Shown here one piece after another: positions 8,507 through 17,717 of a stretch of DNA of 64,000 nt (position 1 is its first letter; each line of letters starts with the position of its first letter). The stretch comes from Bdellovibrionaceae bacterium UBA1609 (GTDB lineage Bacteria; Bdellovibrionota; Bdellovibrionia; Bdellovibrionales; UBA1609). Made by a program: the position numbers and the translations under genes. The notes below the pieces were generated by a model that had not been told where the DNA came from, made no database searches, and was given only the letters and a program-made list of their open reading frames with translations. The stretch is from positions 42,048-106,047 of the forward strand of contig DCMZ01000014.1 of the NCBI GenBank assembly GCA_002321895.1, given 5' to 3'.

Positions 8507-9043
8507 ATGTTCGAGAATATCCCCCTCCACCCTGCCATTGTGCATTTACCTATAGGCCTAGTGCTTATATTACCTATTGTAACACTTATCCTGATGACCT
8601 TCTTCTTCCGTGGATCCATTTCTAAACAGATACTTCTGGTGATTGTAGCCCTTCACGGAGTGCTGGTCGGCTCTACCTATATAGCTCTTGAAACCGGCGA
8701 AAACGAAGAGCATGTGGTGGAAAAAGTCATTTCGGAGTCTCTCATTGAGGGCCACGAAGAGCGAGCCGAATCCTTTATGGCGGGCACCGTTGTTGTTTTT
8801 TTGATGTCCCTAGCATTAATAGGCCACTCGTTAGGACTCCCACCAAAACCCGTACTGAGTGTGGTTCTCTTGGGTCAGTTCGCCTTAGTTCTATTGGGCT
8901 ACAAAGTAGGACATTCCGGCGGAGAGCTCGTCTATATTCATGGGGCTTCCCAGGTGTACACCTCAGCCAGTGGAACGGCCTCGGCGAACCAACCTATTCA
9001 GGAGCTCTTTTCTGAAAAAGAGGATCATCATGATGATGACTAG
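8507..9043 (+). CDS. DUF2231-type integral membrane protein
   Basis: The N-terminus carries the HPAIVHLPIG motif typical of DUF2231, followed by about four hydrophobic helices. The tail is hydrophilic and histidine/aspartate-rich (EKEDHHDDD), which could bind metal. The ATG follows GAAAGGAAA. DUF2231 proteins are predicted redox-linked membrane proteins, often near cytochromes; the exact role is not established. It is divergent from the membrane-bound LuxR regulator, which might control it. Confidence 0.8.
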   Translation: MFENIPLHPAIVHLPIGLVLILPIVTLILMTFFFRGSISKQILLVIVALHGVLVGSTYIALETGENEEHVVEKVISESLIEGHEERAESFMAGTVVVFLMSLALIGHSLGLPPKPVLSVVLLGQFALVLLGYKVGHSGGELVYIHGASQVYTSASGTASANQPIQELFSEKEDHHDDD

Positions 9044-9112
9044 CTCGTTTTAAGCTCCCATTGCAACCCCAGAGAACGCTTGGTATCTTCTCTTTCATTT
9101 GGGAGAGAAGAG

Positions 9113-9916
9113 TTGAATATCAAGTCTTTAGGTCGGCGTACCGATTTAATTTTTGCGGATTTCTCCGGGGTCATTGAAGATCGCGGCCATTACACCCTTA
9201 TCAAGACTCCCGACAATCCCGGTTTTCATTGGGGGAACTACATTATTTTTGATCGAGCACCTCAGCCGGGTGATTTAAAGAACTGGAAAACCCTGTTTGA
9301 TAGGGAGTTCACTCACTACTCTGAGCCACACCATTATGTATTTACCTGGGATACAGGGGACAATGATTCGGGCGAGTACCAGGAGTTCTTAGATGCCGGA
9401 TTTGAATTTGACTCTGCAGTGGTTCTCTCCACGGATCAGCTCTCAGCACCGCCCCATCCAAACGAAAAGATTTCTGTTAAGAAAATCAAATCGGATGAGG
9501 ATTGGGAGAAAGTGATTCATCTACAAACACTTTGTGCTGATCCCAAATTTCTAAATCTAAATTTCGAAGAGTTTAAGCGAAGCCAAATCGACCAATACAA
9601 AAGAATGTCGCAAGCCGGAAAAGGTCACTGGTTTGGAGCCTTCATCGGCGACCAACTTGTTGGAGATCTCGGGGTGTTCTTTGATGGAAAGATCGGCCGC
9701 TATCAGAATGTAGGAACCCATCCCGATCATCGAAAACAAGGCATATGTGGAACCCTGGTTTATCAAGCGGGACAAATAGCCTTTGATGAATTTAGCGTGG
9801 ATACCTTAGTCATGGAAGCCGATCCCGATTATCACGCGGCTCGAATTTACGAATCCGTTGGCTTCAGTAAATGTGAGATCAACTATTCATTGAGTTGGTG
9901 GAAAACCTCAGATTGA
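9113..9916 (+). CDS. GNAT-family N-acetyltransferase
   Basis: The acetyl-CoA binding signature VGTHPDHRKQGICGTLVYQAG sits in the second half of a roughly 267-residue protein, followed by the typical AARIYESVGF segment. The N-terminal half is a less conserved GNAT-like domain of unknown substrate. I place the start at TTG 9113 because GGGAG lies seven bases before it; a longer frame from TTG 9080 has no ribosome binding site. The substrate cannot be told from the sequence. Confidence 0.8.
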   Translation: MNIKSLGRRTDLIFADFSGVIEDRGHYTLIKTPDNPGFHWGNYIIFDRAPQPGDLKNWKTLFDREFTHYSEPHHYVFTWDTGDNDSGEYQEFLDAGFEFDSAVVLSTDQLSAPPHPNEKISVKKIKSDEDWEKVIHLQTLCADPKFLNLNFEEFKRSQIDQYKRMSQAGKGHWFGAFIGDQLVGDLGVFFDGKIGRYQNVGTHPDHRKQGICGTLVYQAGQIAFDEFSVDTLVMEADPDYHAARIYESVGFSKCEINYSLSWWKTSD

Positions 9917-9977
9917 GGATCCGACATTGAATGTCTCTTCATTCACATGGTGACTCCAATGCCGGATAGAAAAACTA

Positions 9978-10388
9978 TTAGTTGCTCTTTTTAAGGGTCA
10001 GGAAATTGTCTTGGTCTCTCATCATATACAGGGAAAATATTGCGGCTAACATGGGCCAAGCTGCAAAAAATAGCAGATTCCTAGGGCCCCAGGGATCTAG
10101 GTACATTTCCCAGGAGCTAAAGGTAGACACGGCATGCATAAATAGAATCGCACCATAGGTCCACTTCTTGTAAATCCCAAACAGAAAACCCAAGACAACA
10201 AGGAGCTGAATGAATCCAATACCATAAGCCAACTCTACCGAAAGACTACTTATTAAGTAAAATCTGTCAAAAACCGCAGCGGCATGACCTGGATTTAGAA
10301 ACTTATCAATCGTCCACATTATCATTACCACAAACACCCCAAGCCTTAAGCTAAACAGACTGAGCTCGAGTTTCTTTACATTGTTCAT
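9978..10388 (-). CDS. DoxX-like membrane protein
   Basis: A 136-residue protein with four hydrophobic helices. The order (RLGVFVVMIMWTIDKFLNP, then AYGIGFIQLLVVLGFLFGIYKK, then HAVSTFSSWEMYLDPW, then FFAAWPMLAAIFSLYMM) is typical of small DoxX/DoxD-type proteins linked to redox or thiol stress. The ATG at 10388 follows GGAAGGG; an upstream TTG at 10412 falls inside a TetR operator. It lies just downstream of a TetR gene and carries its own operator copy, so it is the likely repressed target. Confidence 0.75.
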   Translation of the reverse strand: MNNVKKLELSLFSLRLGVFVVMIMWTIDKFLNPGHAAAVFDRFYLISSLSVELAYGIGFIQLLVVLGFLFGIYKKWTYGAILFMHAVSTFSSWEMYLDPWGPRNLLFFAAWPMLAAIFSLYMMRDQDNFLTLKKSN

Positions 10389-10404
10389 ATTGCCCTTCCT
10401 TTTC

Positions 10405-10420
10405 TTGACCAATCGGTCAA
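10405..10420. promoter_or_regulatory. TetR operator in front of the doxX-like gene
   Basis: TTGACC-AATC-GGTCAA is a six-base-arm inverted repeat and nearly identical to the one at 11033. It sits between the tetR stop and the ribosome binding site of the doxX-like gene, so it should control that gene separately. Confidence 0.65.
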
Positions 10421-10437
10421 ATAATAGTTAAAAAAAA

Positions 10438-11013
10438 CTAAATCTGTATTTTTAGCTCACTCAAAGTTCCGTTGGCGATATTGGCGAGAAACTTTTTATC
10501 TTTTCCCAACTTACCCATGTTTTCCATCGTAAATGCCAACGCCAATAGGCGTTCCGAAGTCTGATTTACATTCATACTTTTGGAAAACTCTCCCACTTCT
10601 TTTCCTTTAGACAGGGCCGTCTTAAAGTTATCTTGCACACCCTTCAGAAGAGTATCGAGCTTCTTTTTCTCCTCGGCATTATGGGCAAATTCCATGGAGG
10701 AGTTCATGAGAAGGCAACCCTTCTCGCGTCTCTTCTGACTACAATTCAATTTCCTCGAAAAAAAATCCCCAATGTACTCTTTGGGACCCAATGAACTATT
10801 GCTAAAAGCATTTCGGGTATCGCTCATATAGCGATCCAGACAGAGCTGAAAAAGATGTTCTTTGGACTGAAATGCGCCATAGAGACTGCCCTTGTGCAAT
10901 CCAGTGGCTTCAGTCAATTGCGACAAACTCGACTTGTTAAAGCCATTTCTCCAAAAGATTTCCATCGCTTGGTCGATCGCTTTATCAGTATCAAATTCCT
11001 TCACTCGTGCCAT
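10438..11013 (-). CDS. TetR/AcrR-family repressor
   Basis: The 191-residue protein begins with a TetR helix-turn-helix (ALDQAMEIFW-like helix, then GFNKSSLSQLTEATGLHKGSLYGAFQSKEHLF, about 18-50), followed by a ligand domain with a CSQKRREKGCLL segment that resembles the TetR subgroup acting on electrophiles and N-ethylmaleimide (NemR-like). Identical-arm operators lie 20 bases upstream of its start and in front of the next gene. It probably represses itself and the doxX-like gene. The two cysteines could be redox sensors; this is inference. Confidence 0.88.
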   Translation of the reverse strand: MARVKEFDTDKAIDQAMEIFWRNGFNKSSLSQLTEATGLHKGSLYGAFQSKEHLFQLCLDRYMSDTRNAFSNSSLGPKEYIGDFFSRKLNCSQKRREKGCLLMNSSMEFAHNAEEKKKLDTLLKGVQDNFKTALSKGKEVGEFSKSMNVNQTSERLLALAFTMENMGKLGKDKKFLANIANGTLSELKIQI

Positions 11014-11032
11014 ATTTGAACCTTCCCTTATT

Positions 11033-11048
11033 TTGACCGACCGGTCAA
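11033..11048. promoter_or_regulatory. TetR autoregulatory operator
   Basis: TTGACC-GACC-GGTCAA lies 20 bases upstream of the tetR start. Its arms match the second site at 10405 exactly, and the form matches known TetR-family operators of the TTGACC-N4-GGTCAA type. Confidence 0.7.
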
Positions 11049-11167
11049 CTATTTCTTATGAAGCACTGGCCGTAGCCCAGGGCCAGTATTGTGATTAAAA
11101 ATCTCTAGACTGGAGCAACAAACTCTTCTAACTATAAGCGACACTCTAAATCTACCGAGCATCGTAT

Positions 11168-11668
11168 ATGAATCAACTCCAAACAATTACACTACCTAAT
11201 GAACTACGCCTTGAGCCCATTGATCAAACACATTTCGATGTTTTAATGGAAGCGATAAGTGACCCCGCCATTTGGGCAGAAACTACCTTTTCCGATAGAT
11301 GGCAGAAGGAAAAGCGAGAAAAGTGGTTCAAAGATGCATTGGAGAACAAATACACTTACGTAATATTTCGAGCCGACAAATGTATTGGCTCTACTCGATA
11401 TTATGATTTTGATTCGAATTCCGTCAGTATTGGTTATACTTTTTTTATCGTGAATGAATGGGGAAGTGGAGCCAATAGGTTCGTAAAAGATGCTACTATT
11501 TCACTGGCAAAGGAAAGTTATCCAAAGGTTCTCTTTAAAATTGATGAAAAGAACATCCGATCGATCAAAGCTGTTGAAAAACTAGGTGGCCAACTTATAA
11601 AGACCATTGAAAAACACAAAAAGCGCTCAGACGGAACCTGGCGCACCACTAAGATTTATTCGATCTAA
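11168..11668 (+). CDS. GNAT acetyltransferase, RimL-like
   Basis: The 166-residue protein follows the RimJ/RimL arrangement: an N-terminal LRLEPID-type strand, a WFKDAL helix, the IGYTFFI strand, the acetyl-CoA loop WGSGANR, and the SIKAVEKLGGQ segment. Such enzymes acetylate protein N-termini or small amines; the substrate is unknown. No clear ribosome binding site precedes the ATG. The csaA gene follows 50 bases downstream on the same strand with its own strong ribosome binding site. Confidence 0.82.
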   Translation: MNQLQTITLPNELRLEPIDQTHFDVLMEAISDPAIWAETTFSDRWQKEKREKWFKDALENKYTYVIFRADKCIGSTRYYDFDSNSVSIGYTFFIVNEWGSGANRFVKDATISLAKESYPKVLFKIDEKNIRSIKAVEKLGGQLIKTIEKHKKRSDGTWRTTKIYSI

Positions 11669-11718
11669 CACAGCTGGGTGCAACCAGAAAACCGTTTCTC
11701 CTGAAGGAGGTAAGACTA

Positions 11719-12090
11719 ATGCATATAAATCATGACCTAAGTGCTGATATATCTGACCTTATTCACTTCGATGACTTTTTAAAAGTAGATATTCGAATGG
11801 GTGAAATCAAATCAGCCGAAGTATTTAAAGAAGCGCGCAAACCCGCATACATATTAATGATCGATTTTGGTCCCACCATTGGAATTAAGAAATCAAGCGC
11901 GCAAATTACCGAGAACTATGAATGCGAAAAACTCATTGGTAAGAAAATCGCCGCCGTGGTGAACTTTCCTCCCAGGCAAATTGGGCCGATAAAGTCTGAA
12001 GTTTTGACATTGGGTTTTTCCGATAGTGATGGACATGTTGTTTTGTTTTCCCCTGATAAAGATCTTCCTAACGGCTCTAGACTGTATTAG
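11719..12090 (+). CDS. csaA: CsaA-type tRNA-binding-domain protein
   Basis: The protein is one OB-fold EMAP/tRNA-binding domain (DFLKVDIRMGEIKSAE, then KKSSAQITENYECEKLIGKKIAAVVNFPPRQIGPIKSEVLTLG), as in CsaA, a small dimeric protein with export-chaperone activity in Bacillus. Length (123) is slightly above the usual 110 because of a short N-terminal addition. The ATG follows GAAGGAGGTAAG, a near-ideal ribosome binding site, suggesting high expression. Confidence 0.9.
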   Translation: MHINHDLSADISDLIHFDDFLKVDIRMGEIKSAEVFKEARKPAYILMIDFGPTIGIKKSSAQITENYECEKLIGKKIAAVVNFPPRQIGPIKSEVLTLGFSDSDGHVVLFSPDKDLPNGSRLY

Positions 12091-12382
12091 TGCTGAAATT
12101 AAACGGATAGGCCTAAAGTCAATCCCCCTGACCCCATGCCTCTTCTGTCACTGTTATGGACAGTTTTTGAACTTCTTACCCTAATGCTCAGCGGGTGAGA
12201 ACGCCAGGGCTACACAATCCAGCATTTTATATTTGAACGGCATTCTATGTCGATTCAGCCGACCCAAAAGACATCATCATCGGCTCTGAATTTTGAAAAA
12301 GAGCAATCTTTGGCACCGCTATTGCTTAGTTAAAGGAAGATAAAAATAACTGAGCCCATTAAGAGTGGTGAGACCAAATCAG
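12091..12382. other. Intergenic region without clear content
   Basis: About 290 bases between csaA and an exported protein gene. I see no convincing ORF, terminator or operator. A GGTGAG at 12367-12372 is the likely ribosome binding site of the next gene. Confidence 0.4.
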
Positions 12383-13456
12383 ATGTCGAATATTAGACAA
12401 TATATTTTAATCCTAGCCGTATTAGCATGGTCCCCTTGGGGCAGCGCCAATTACTCTGAGACTGCAAAAGATCGTGATATGGACTTGGCTCGAGATCTCA
12501 TTCGCAGTGCAGAAGTACTCCCCTTTTCCTATATGTTTGAACCCTATCACGAAATGGAAGAAGACTTCGAAGCTCTGGCAGAAGACGATGTATCAGAATG
12601 TCAGTCAGAGACTTGCATAGTCATCAGCTATCGTATTGGTAAAAATAGACCCCTCACTTTGACAGCCCAGGAAATTGAAGAGCTCAAAGCGTATCAATCC
12701 TTTAGAGAAAAAGATGAGAGCGGCTCCCTTGGTCCCGGCAAAATAAAGCCCGCTCACGAAAACAAAATCACCAGCCCAATAACAAGATCCCTCCATGAAG
12801 AATTTTTTGAACGGGACTATCACGTGTACGAGATTAAACTTTTGGAAAAGGACCCTCGGTCTAAAGGAGACTATCAGGTGAGAGTTTTCCACGCTCAATA
12901 CACCGATACTATTCTAGTACAACTCCTTCAATTCAAAGGCTGGAATATACGTCGTCCGGTGACATCGGTGACCGGAATCGAAGTAGGTAAATACATTTAT
13001 GAAACCGAAGACAAGTCGACGGCCATTTTAGCTAAAATTGGTACAAATGTTCACAGTGAGTGGTCGTTCCAAAATGGGTTCGATAGCGTTATGGCTGGGT
13101 TAGAACTGCAATACACTTTTAAGGTATTTGGTGTGCGAATGAGAGTGACAGGCACTGAAGGCTTGAGCTACGCCAGCCATGTTCCTCACTTTGAGGGCTT
13201 GAACGTAAGAGTTAAAGAAAGAAATGGCTCTACTGATAACTTAGACAACGGACGTGACTCAAGATTGATGAACTTTCTTGGATTCACCTTAGGTGCCAAT
13301 GCTCATGATATTTCTGGAATAGAATCCCTCGAAAACTGTTTTCTAGAATTGTACGCTTGGCACCGTTCTGGAGTGTTCGGCGCTGTTAGCTTGTACAACA
13401 ACGTCCACGGTGGCAGCAACTTCATAGGTGGAGCTGTTTCCTGTCGGACAAACTAA
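12383..13456 (+). CDS. Exported protein of unknown function
   Basis: A signal peptide (residues 1-22, cleavage likely after SAN or GSA) is followed by about 335 residues with no family I recognise. The C-terminal half has many alternating hydrophobic strands and glycines (VMAGLELQYTFKVFGVRMRVTG, then HGGSNFIGGAVSC) and ends in Cys, suggesting a beta-rich secreted domain. I chose ATG 12383, with GGTGAG ten bases upstream, over GTG 12365. A neighbouring decayed gene at 13628 is also exported, and a peptidase follows. Confidence 0.7.
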   Translation: MSNIRQYILILAVLAWSPWGSANYSETAKDRDMDLARDLIRSAEVLPFSYMFEPYHEMEEDFEALAEDDVSECQSETCIVISYRIGKNRPLTLTAQEIEELKAYQSFREKDESGSLGPGKIKPAHENKITSPITRSLHEEFFERDYHVYEIKLLEKDPRSKGDYQVRVFHAQYTDTILVQLLQFKGWNIRRPVTSVTGIEVGKYIYETEDKSTAILAKIGTNVHSEWSFQNGFDSVMAGLELQYTFKVFGVRMRVTGTEGLSYASHVPHFEGLNVRVKERNGSTDNLDNGRDSRLMNFLGFTLGANAHDISGIESLENCFLELYAWHRSGVFGAVSLYNNVHGGSNFIGGAVSCRTN

Positions 13457-13627
13457 TAGAAATACCTTATATTTCTCATTTTCTCTTTCAAGAAGTATTG
13501 AAGTTTTTACCGATTCATCGTCTTAAATCATTAAAAAAAGATTCTTACATAGATTGGACTCCCCAGATAATTTACATCAATTGAAGCTCATGGTAGGTCG
13601 TAGCTATTACTTTTGGAAAGGGAATCT

Positions 13628-13890
13628 ATGAAATCACTTCTAATCACTCTTGTGTTGCTTCTGTCCGCTCCGGCAATAAGTAGCGCTGAACAAAAATGTG
13701 AGATCCCTCGAGGCAAATATACAAGTCTATGGTGATGGATCAGTTTATTTTTCTAAAGGGAAGTCCCAATTGGGGTGACTGGTGTGACGAAGCTAGCAGT
13801 AAGGATCGCCCAAGGTGCAATGAAGAATTAAAGGCCTGGGACAACTGGTTGTTATGTTCAGGACTCACCACCTATCCTGATACCTACTAA
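13628..13890 (+). pseudogene. Frameshifted remnant of a small exported Cys-rich protein
   Basis: Three consecutive frames each carry protein-like sequence. Frame one has a clean signal peptide ending AISSAEQKCEIPRGK (ATG 13628, stop at 13735). Frame two continues with IQVYGDGSVYFSKGK. Frame three reads GSPNWGDWCDEAS to DTY and stops at 13890. Joined by two small indels they make one plausible secreted protein of about 85 residues. The stop of frame one overlaps an ATG in frame three (TGATG at 13733-13737), so translational coupling of two short ORFs is an alternative. Confidence 0.5.
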
Positions 13891-13902
13891 ATTTGAGGAT
13901 TT

Positions 13903-14670
13903 ATGAAAGCCCGATTTAAAATCCTGTATTGGTTTGGGCTTGTCGTTTCTCTATTTTGTTCTCAATCTATTTTAGCCAGTGAAGTAAGATGCAAATATGG
14001 CCAACCCTCCTCATGCCCTGAAGGGCAGTTTTGCATTAATTCAAACAAGGATCTTGCCGTCTGTAGATCACAAACAAAAAGCCCAAAATTCATTGATTTT
14101 CCATTTGGACCAAATATTCCCGTTTGGTGTGATCAAGGCAACTTAACTCCTGCAGGCAACAGCCATACTTGGGTGAATACAGCTTTCGCTCTGGATTTAC
14201 ATAGCAAAAGATCTCAGCCCTCCGAGGCCACAGTCCATGCTGTTTTCTCAGGCAAAGTCATCGCTTACAGTGAGTGTAATAGCGTCAATGATAAATGTGG
14301 CCTTGGCTTTGGAAATCAGGTCAAAATTTTAAATACAGATGGAAGAATGGCCTTCTATGCTCACCTAAAAAATGTTTTTGTGAAAACCGGCAACTCGGTC
14401 AATTTGGGTGACCCCATTGGCACAGAAGGTATGACGGGATGGACAGGAAAAAATAACCCCCATTTACATTTGAGTATCCACGAGAACTGGAGGACTCATG
14501 GCTTTGATTATTGGAAGCAGACTGGGTACCTTCCCCCCTCCATCCCCTTTAAGCTCAAATATTGCAAGAATGGATGTAGTGATAAATGTGTTAAGGTAGC
14601 AATTGACTCAAGAGAGATACCTTGCCGTAGAAGATCAAAAGAGATTCAGGCTATGTGTCGAGCCAAATAG
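13903..14670 (+). CDS. Exported M23-type metallopeptidase
   Basis: A signal peptide (1-26) leads to a Cys-rich N-terminal segment and then a LytM/M23 domain: a first metal motif region with H88 and D98 (SHTWVNTAFALDLH), H154 in FYAHLKN, and the HxH motif at H187/H189. The spacing of the first motif (H-x9-D rather than H-x3-D) is like a variant branch of the family, so Zn binding probably persists but activity is not certain. The Cys-rich tail may form disulfides. The expected role is cutting peptidoglycan crosslinks, of self or prey. Confidence 0.8.
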   Translation: MKARFKILYWFGLVVSLFCSQSILASEVRCKYGQPSSCPEGQFCINSNKDLAVCRSQTKSPKFIDFPFGPNIPVWCDQGNLTPAGNSHTWVNTAFALDLHSKRSQPSEATVHAVFSGKVIAYSECNSVNDKCGLGFGNQVKILNTDGRMAFYAHLKNVFVKTGNSVNLGDPIGTEGMTGWTGKNNPHLHLSIHENWRTHGFDYWKQTGYLPPSIPFKLKYCKNGCSDKCVKVAIDSREIPCRRRSKEIQAMCRAK

Positions 14671-14877
14671 GCTCATAAACTCAATCGCGGAACAGGAAAC
14701 CTTACCTGGTCATGGCGGAGCAAATTTAGCCACTCACTGAATCCAGTATCATAATGAAACAGGTCTAAAGTTTAGCTCCCTCGTCTCCGATAAAATTTTA
14801 CCAACAGAAACAGTCACTTGCATAAATTGTCCGAAGCAAAGTGGGAGACTCGTTTCAGTCTAAATTTTAGGTATTTA

Positions 14878-15525
14878 ATGGACGGCTCTATGAAGCACAA
14901 GATGATAAAACAACTCAGACTGACTGACCAAAGGGGATTTTCCCTCATGGAAATGGTCATTGCTGCTGGCATCGGGTCTATAGTGGCTATGATGGCCGTT
15001 ACCACTTTGAAACAGACCGTAGAGAACCACTATGAAGTTGAAAATGTAGTCACAGCCGACGAAGCCATAAGTGACATTAGCGAAGAGCTTAAAAGATTAG
15101 ATATCTGCAGTAATTTTCTTGGCCCCAACGGAACCTATGTGAACGGACAACCACTCCCCTCTACCAGTGCTCCCGGTAGCTCTGAAGTTGAAGATGATCT
15201 TGAAGTGAATCGTTTAATTAGAAATGGACTTGATACCGTTAACCTTTTCGTGCCCGTTGTTAATTCGAATGGTGAGCCGGCAACAGTATTAGGAAGAAAC
15301 CTGTATATTAAAAAATTCTCCATCGGCCCCTATATAGAAAATGACCCTGGGGATGCGACAGATGATGTGATACGACTCAATATAGAGTTCCAAAAAAGAC
15401 AAAGTGATACACCTTCAGATAACCCCTCTGATCTTTCCCGTAGAGAGGCTTGGCTAAGGATAAAAGTTAACTCCGGAAGAATCATAAACTGCGCTTCAGT
15501 CGGAGGCGACCAAATGCCACCATAA
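14878..15525 (+). CDS. Minor pseudopilin / prepilin-type protein
   Basis: The class III signal QRG-FSLMEMVIAAG, with Glu at +5, followed by a hydrophobic helix and a coiled stretch, marks a type IV pilin-like or type II secretion minor pseudopilin. The body is about 190 residues with two C-terminal-half cysteines, resembling PilW/PilX-type minor pilins more than a major pilin. The start is uncertain: ATG 14878 or 14890, both without a strong ribosome binding site. No other pilus gene is nearby, so it is an orphan minor pilin. Confidence 0.8.
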   Translation: MDGSMKHKMIKQLRLTDQRGFSLMEMVIAAGIGSIVAMMAVTTLKQTVENHYEVENVVTADEAISDISEELKRLDICSNFLGPNGTYVNGQPLPSTSAPGSSEVEDDLEVNRLIRNGLDTVNLFVPVVNSNGEPATVLGRNLYIKKFSIGPYIENDPGDATDDVIRLNIEFQKRQSDTPSDNPSDLSRREAWLRIKVNSGRIINCASVGGDQMPP

Positions 15526-15581
15526 GCATTTCTAAATCACCCCAAAAGAATGCAGTTAAGGTTTTAACCCAAAGTGGTCTT

Positions 15582-16913
15582 TTACATTTTCTTTAAATCT
15601 TCCATAGTGAGATGAGGGTTATGAAAGAGAATCGCTTCTTCTAGGCTATCCGCATGATCAAATGTACCATTTGCTCTACATATATCCTTAGGCGTTTTCT
15701 CGTTTTTACCGTAGCTTCCCAAAGCTTTACCCTTTCCAACAACAAATGACTTACAAAGCAATCCTTGCTGAAAAGAATAGAAAGTCTGAGTTAGATCATC
15801 TTTGGGAGATTTACTATCTACCGAAGCCTCTTTCGTAAAAACACTACTCCCGTCCAAAACATTATCCTTATATGAGATACTTGCACGGTCAAAACCCCAA
15901 GCAGTTATTTGATCAAAATGAGTTACAGATAAAAGTGAGTTTGTCCCCGATTTACGGGCAGCTACATTATTTCTTCTTTTTGTTGTCTCTTTTTTTGCAG
16001 TAAAAATAGATACAAGGCCCGTCGCAATGACGTTATTTTCATAATAGGGTAGTAAATGTCCTTCGGCGGCATGTTCATAATCCTGTTTGGTTAGTCCTCC
16101 GTAAATAACAATCTGTTTTGACATATTATTTGTAGAACTTTTGTTGATCACCCTTGCTGTCACACCTAAGAATTCACCATTGGCGTTATAAACAACACCC
16201 CCAGACATTCCTCCGCCCGTTTGATTACTTTGGCAATAGGCCATTTCATAAACTCCCCAATTGGCATCTTTGTCGGCTTCGAGATTTTCCTCCATCGTTA
16301 TGAAGACCTTGCCTGCCGCTACACAGCCATAAGCCGAAAGCGTAGAACCCACACCCAAAACCGCTTTGTACCCCTCAATATAGACTTGCTCTCCAGGCAA
16401 TGCGGGCCGATCGGCCAGTTCATGTGTAGAATCCTTAAATTTAGACGCCTCTTTCTCATCCACTTTACTCATAAAGAAATCCCGACCTCGATCATATTCG
16501 GAACCATTCTCTGCTTCTAAACCAATTGAGGCTGTGGGCAACTGGAAGCCCATGAATCCACCTACTTGGCGAACATTATCGCTCACATCATCATAGTCTC
16601 CAGAATTAATGCAATGTAGTGCTGTCACCATGACTGGCTTTCGAATGATGGGATGATTAATTAAGCTCGTCGAACAGTAGTTTTCTTTAACAAGATATGT
16701 ACGCCAAACTCGAGCAAAAACTTTCCCTTCCGGTTCAACAGAGCCAAAAACAAGGTGACCACCATTCTCGGTGGAATTGGCATCCCCATATTCATACACC
16801 TCTAAAAGGCTCCTAAAAGTAGGAAGGTCTGTGGCACTCCAAGCACCTATTGGTGTGGTTATGAACACTAAAATTAATGCAATTTTCTTAAGACTTACAT
16901 TCTTCATACCCAA
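15582..16913 (-). CDS. Exported trypsin-like serine protease
   Basis: A signal peptide (1-27) precedes a chymotrypsin-fold domain with His100 in TALHC, Asp145 in DRGRDFF and Ser237 in GGGMSGG. Cys80-Cys101 match the usual disulfide beside the catalytic His. After about residue 270 there is a roughly 170-residue extension I do not recognise. It resembles secreted S1-like proteases of predatory delta-type bacteria. The substrate is unknown; it may act on outside proteins. Confidence 0.85.
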   Translation of the reverse strand: MGMKNVSLKKIALILVFITTPIGAWSATDLPTFRSLLEVYEYGDANSTENGGHLVFGSVEPEGKVFARVWRTYLVKENYCSTSLINHPIIRKPVMVTALHCINSGDYDDVSDNVRQVGGFMGFQLPTASIGLEAENGSEYDRGRDFFMSKVDEKEASKFKDSTHELADRPALPGEQVYIEGYKAVLGVGSTLSAYGCVAAGKVFITMEENLEADKDANWGVYEMAYCQSNQTGGGMSGGVVYNANGEFLGVTARVINKSSTNNMSKQIVIYGGLTKQDYEHAAEGHLLPYYENNVIATGLVSIFTAKKETTKRRNNVAARKSGTNSLLSVTHFDQITAWGFDRASISYKDNVLDGSSVFTKEASVDSKSPKDDLTQTFYSFQQGLLCKSFVVGKGKALGSYGKNEKTPKDICRANGTFDHADSLEEAILFHNPHLTMEDLKKM

Positions 16914-17037
16914 TTCTCTTTTCTGTAGAAATGCAGTATATCACCTGCCAGGTGTTCACTATTCACAGATAGGCCAAAATGAGTCTCGAATGTAAAATTG
17001 GAACTAAAAATTGAAAAAAATAAGAGTCCCTCGAGCC

Positions 17038-17565
17038 CTATTTCAGAGTCTCAGAAAAAACTTTAATGTGCTTCATCAAAAATTCTTTTGTTGCCTGATC
17101 TGTAATACATCCCCCTTTTATCTTATCATTTGCTCCACCAATCATAACTTCAGGCTTATTTAGAAAGTTTATATTGAGGAAAACACCCACTTGTCGGAGA
17201 TGATACTGCATCCTAGCAGTCCCTATTCCACCTGGGGTGGCGCCAATGATTGCCGCAATCTTATTGTCAAAAGGCTTACTCGGATCTCTAGATAACCAAT
17301 CCAATGCATTTTTTAACACCCCTGGAATAGAATAGTTGTACTCAGGACTAAAGAATATCACCCCATCCGACTCATTAATTATTTGAGCCAGGTCACTGAC
17401 TGGCTCACATTTAGAATCTAAATCTTCGTTATACAGCGGAATGTTTTTTATTTCCCCTTCCACCATTTCAAAGTGTGCCTTAGAAAGCTCGCGATACTCG
17501 TTAAATACCACTCTATTAATAGATTCCTTACGTAAGCTTCCAATCAATCCAACAACCTTTTTCAT
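17038..17565 (-). CDS. NADPH-dependent FMN reductase
   Basis: A 175-residue flavodoxin-like protein with the GSLRKESIN phosphate loop (8-16) and the FFSPEYNYSIPGVLKNALDWLSR segment (about 79-101) that defines the ChrR/ArsH/azoreductase group. It binds FMN and reduces quinones, chromate or azo dyes with NAD(P)H. The start at ATG 17565 follows GGAG with suitable spacing; a longer ORF from 17601 lacks one. It fits the electrophile-detoxification content of this window. The precise substrate is not determined. Confidence 0.88.
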   Translation of the reverse strand: MKKVVGLIGSLRKESINRVVFNEYRELSKAHFEMVEGEIKNIPLYNEDLDSKCEPVSDLAQIINESDGVIFFSPEYNYSIPGVLKNALDWLSRDPSKPFDNKIAAIIGATPGGIGTARMQYHLRQVGVFLNINFLNKPEVMIGGANDKIKGGCITDQATKEFLMKHIKVFSETLK

Positions 17566-17717
17566 TTTTCCATCTCCATTCACTACATACTTATTTGACA
17601 TCAGATTCTATCAATATATAAGTAGCAAGTTAATCCGTGAAGACTGCTGTCATAAAATTTCTTGTTAAGTGCAGATCTCGGTAATTTATCAATCCCTACC
17701 TAGGCGAGTCTTAGATT

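Noticed and set aside
14671..14877. Possible c-di-GMP riboswitch before the pseudopilin gene
   Set aside because: GCAAAGTGGGAGAC looked suggestive, but the conserved GEMM core pairs and tetraloop are absent.
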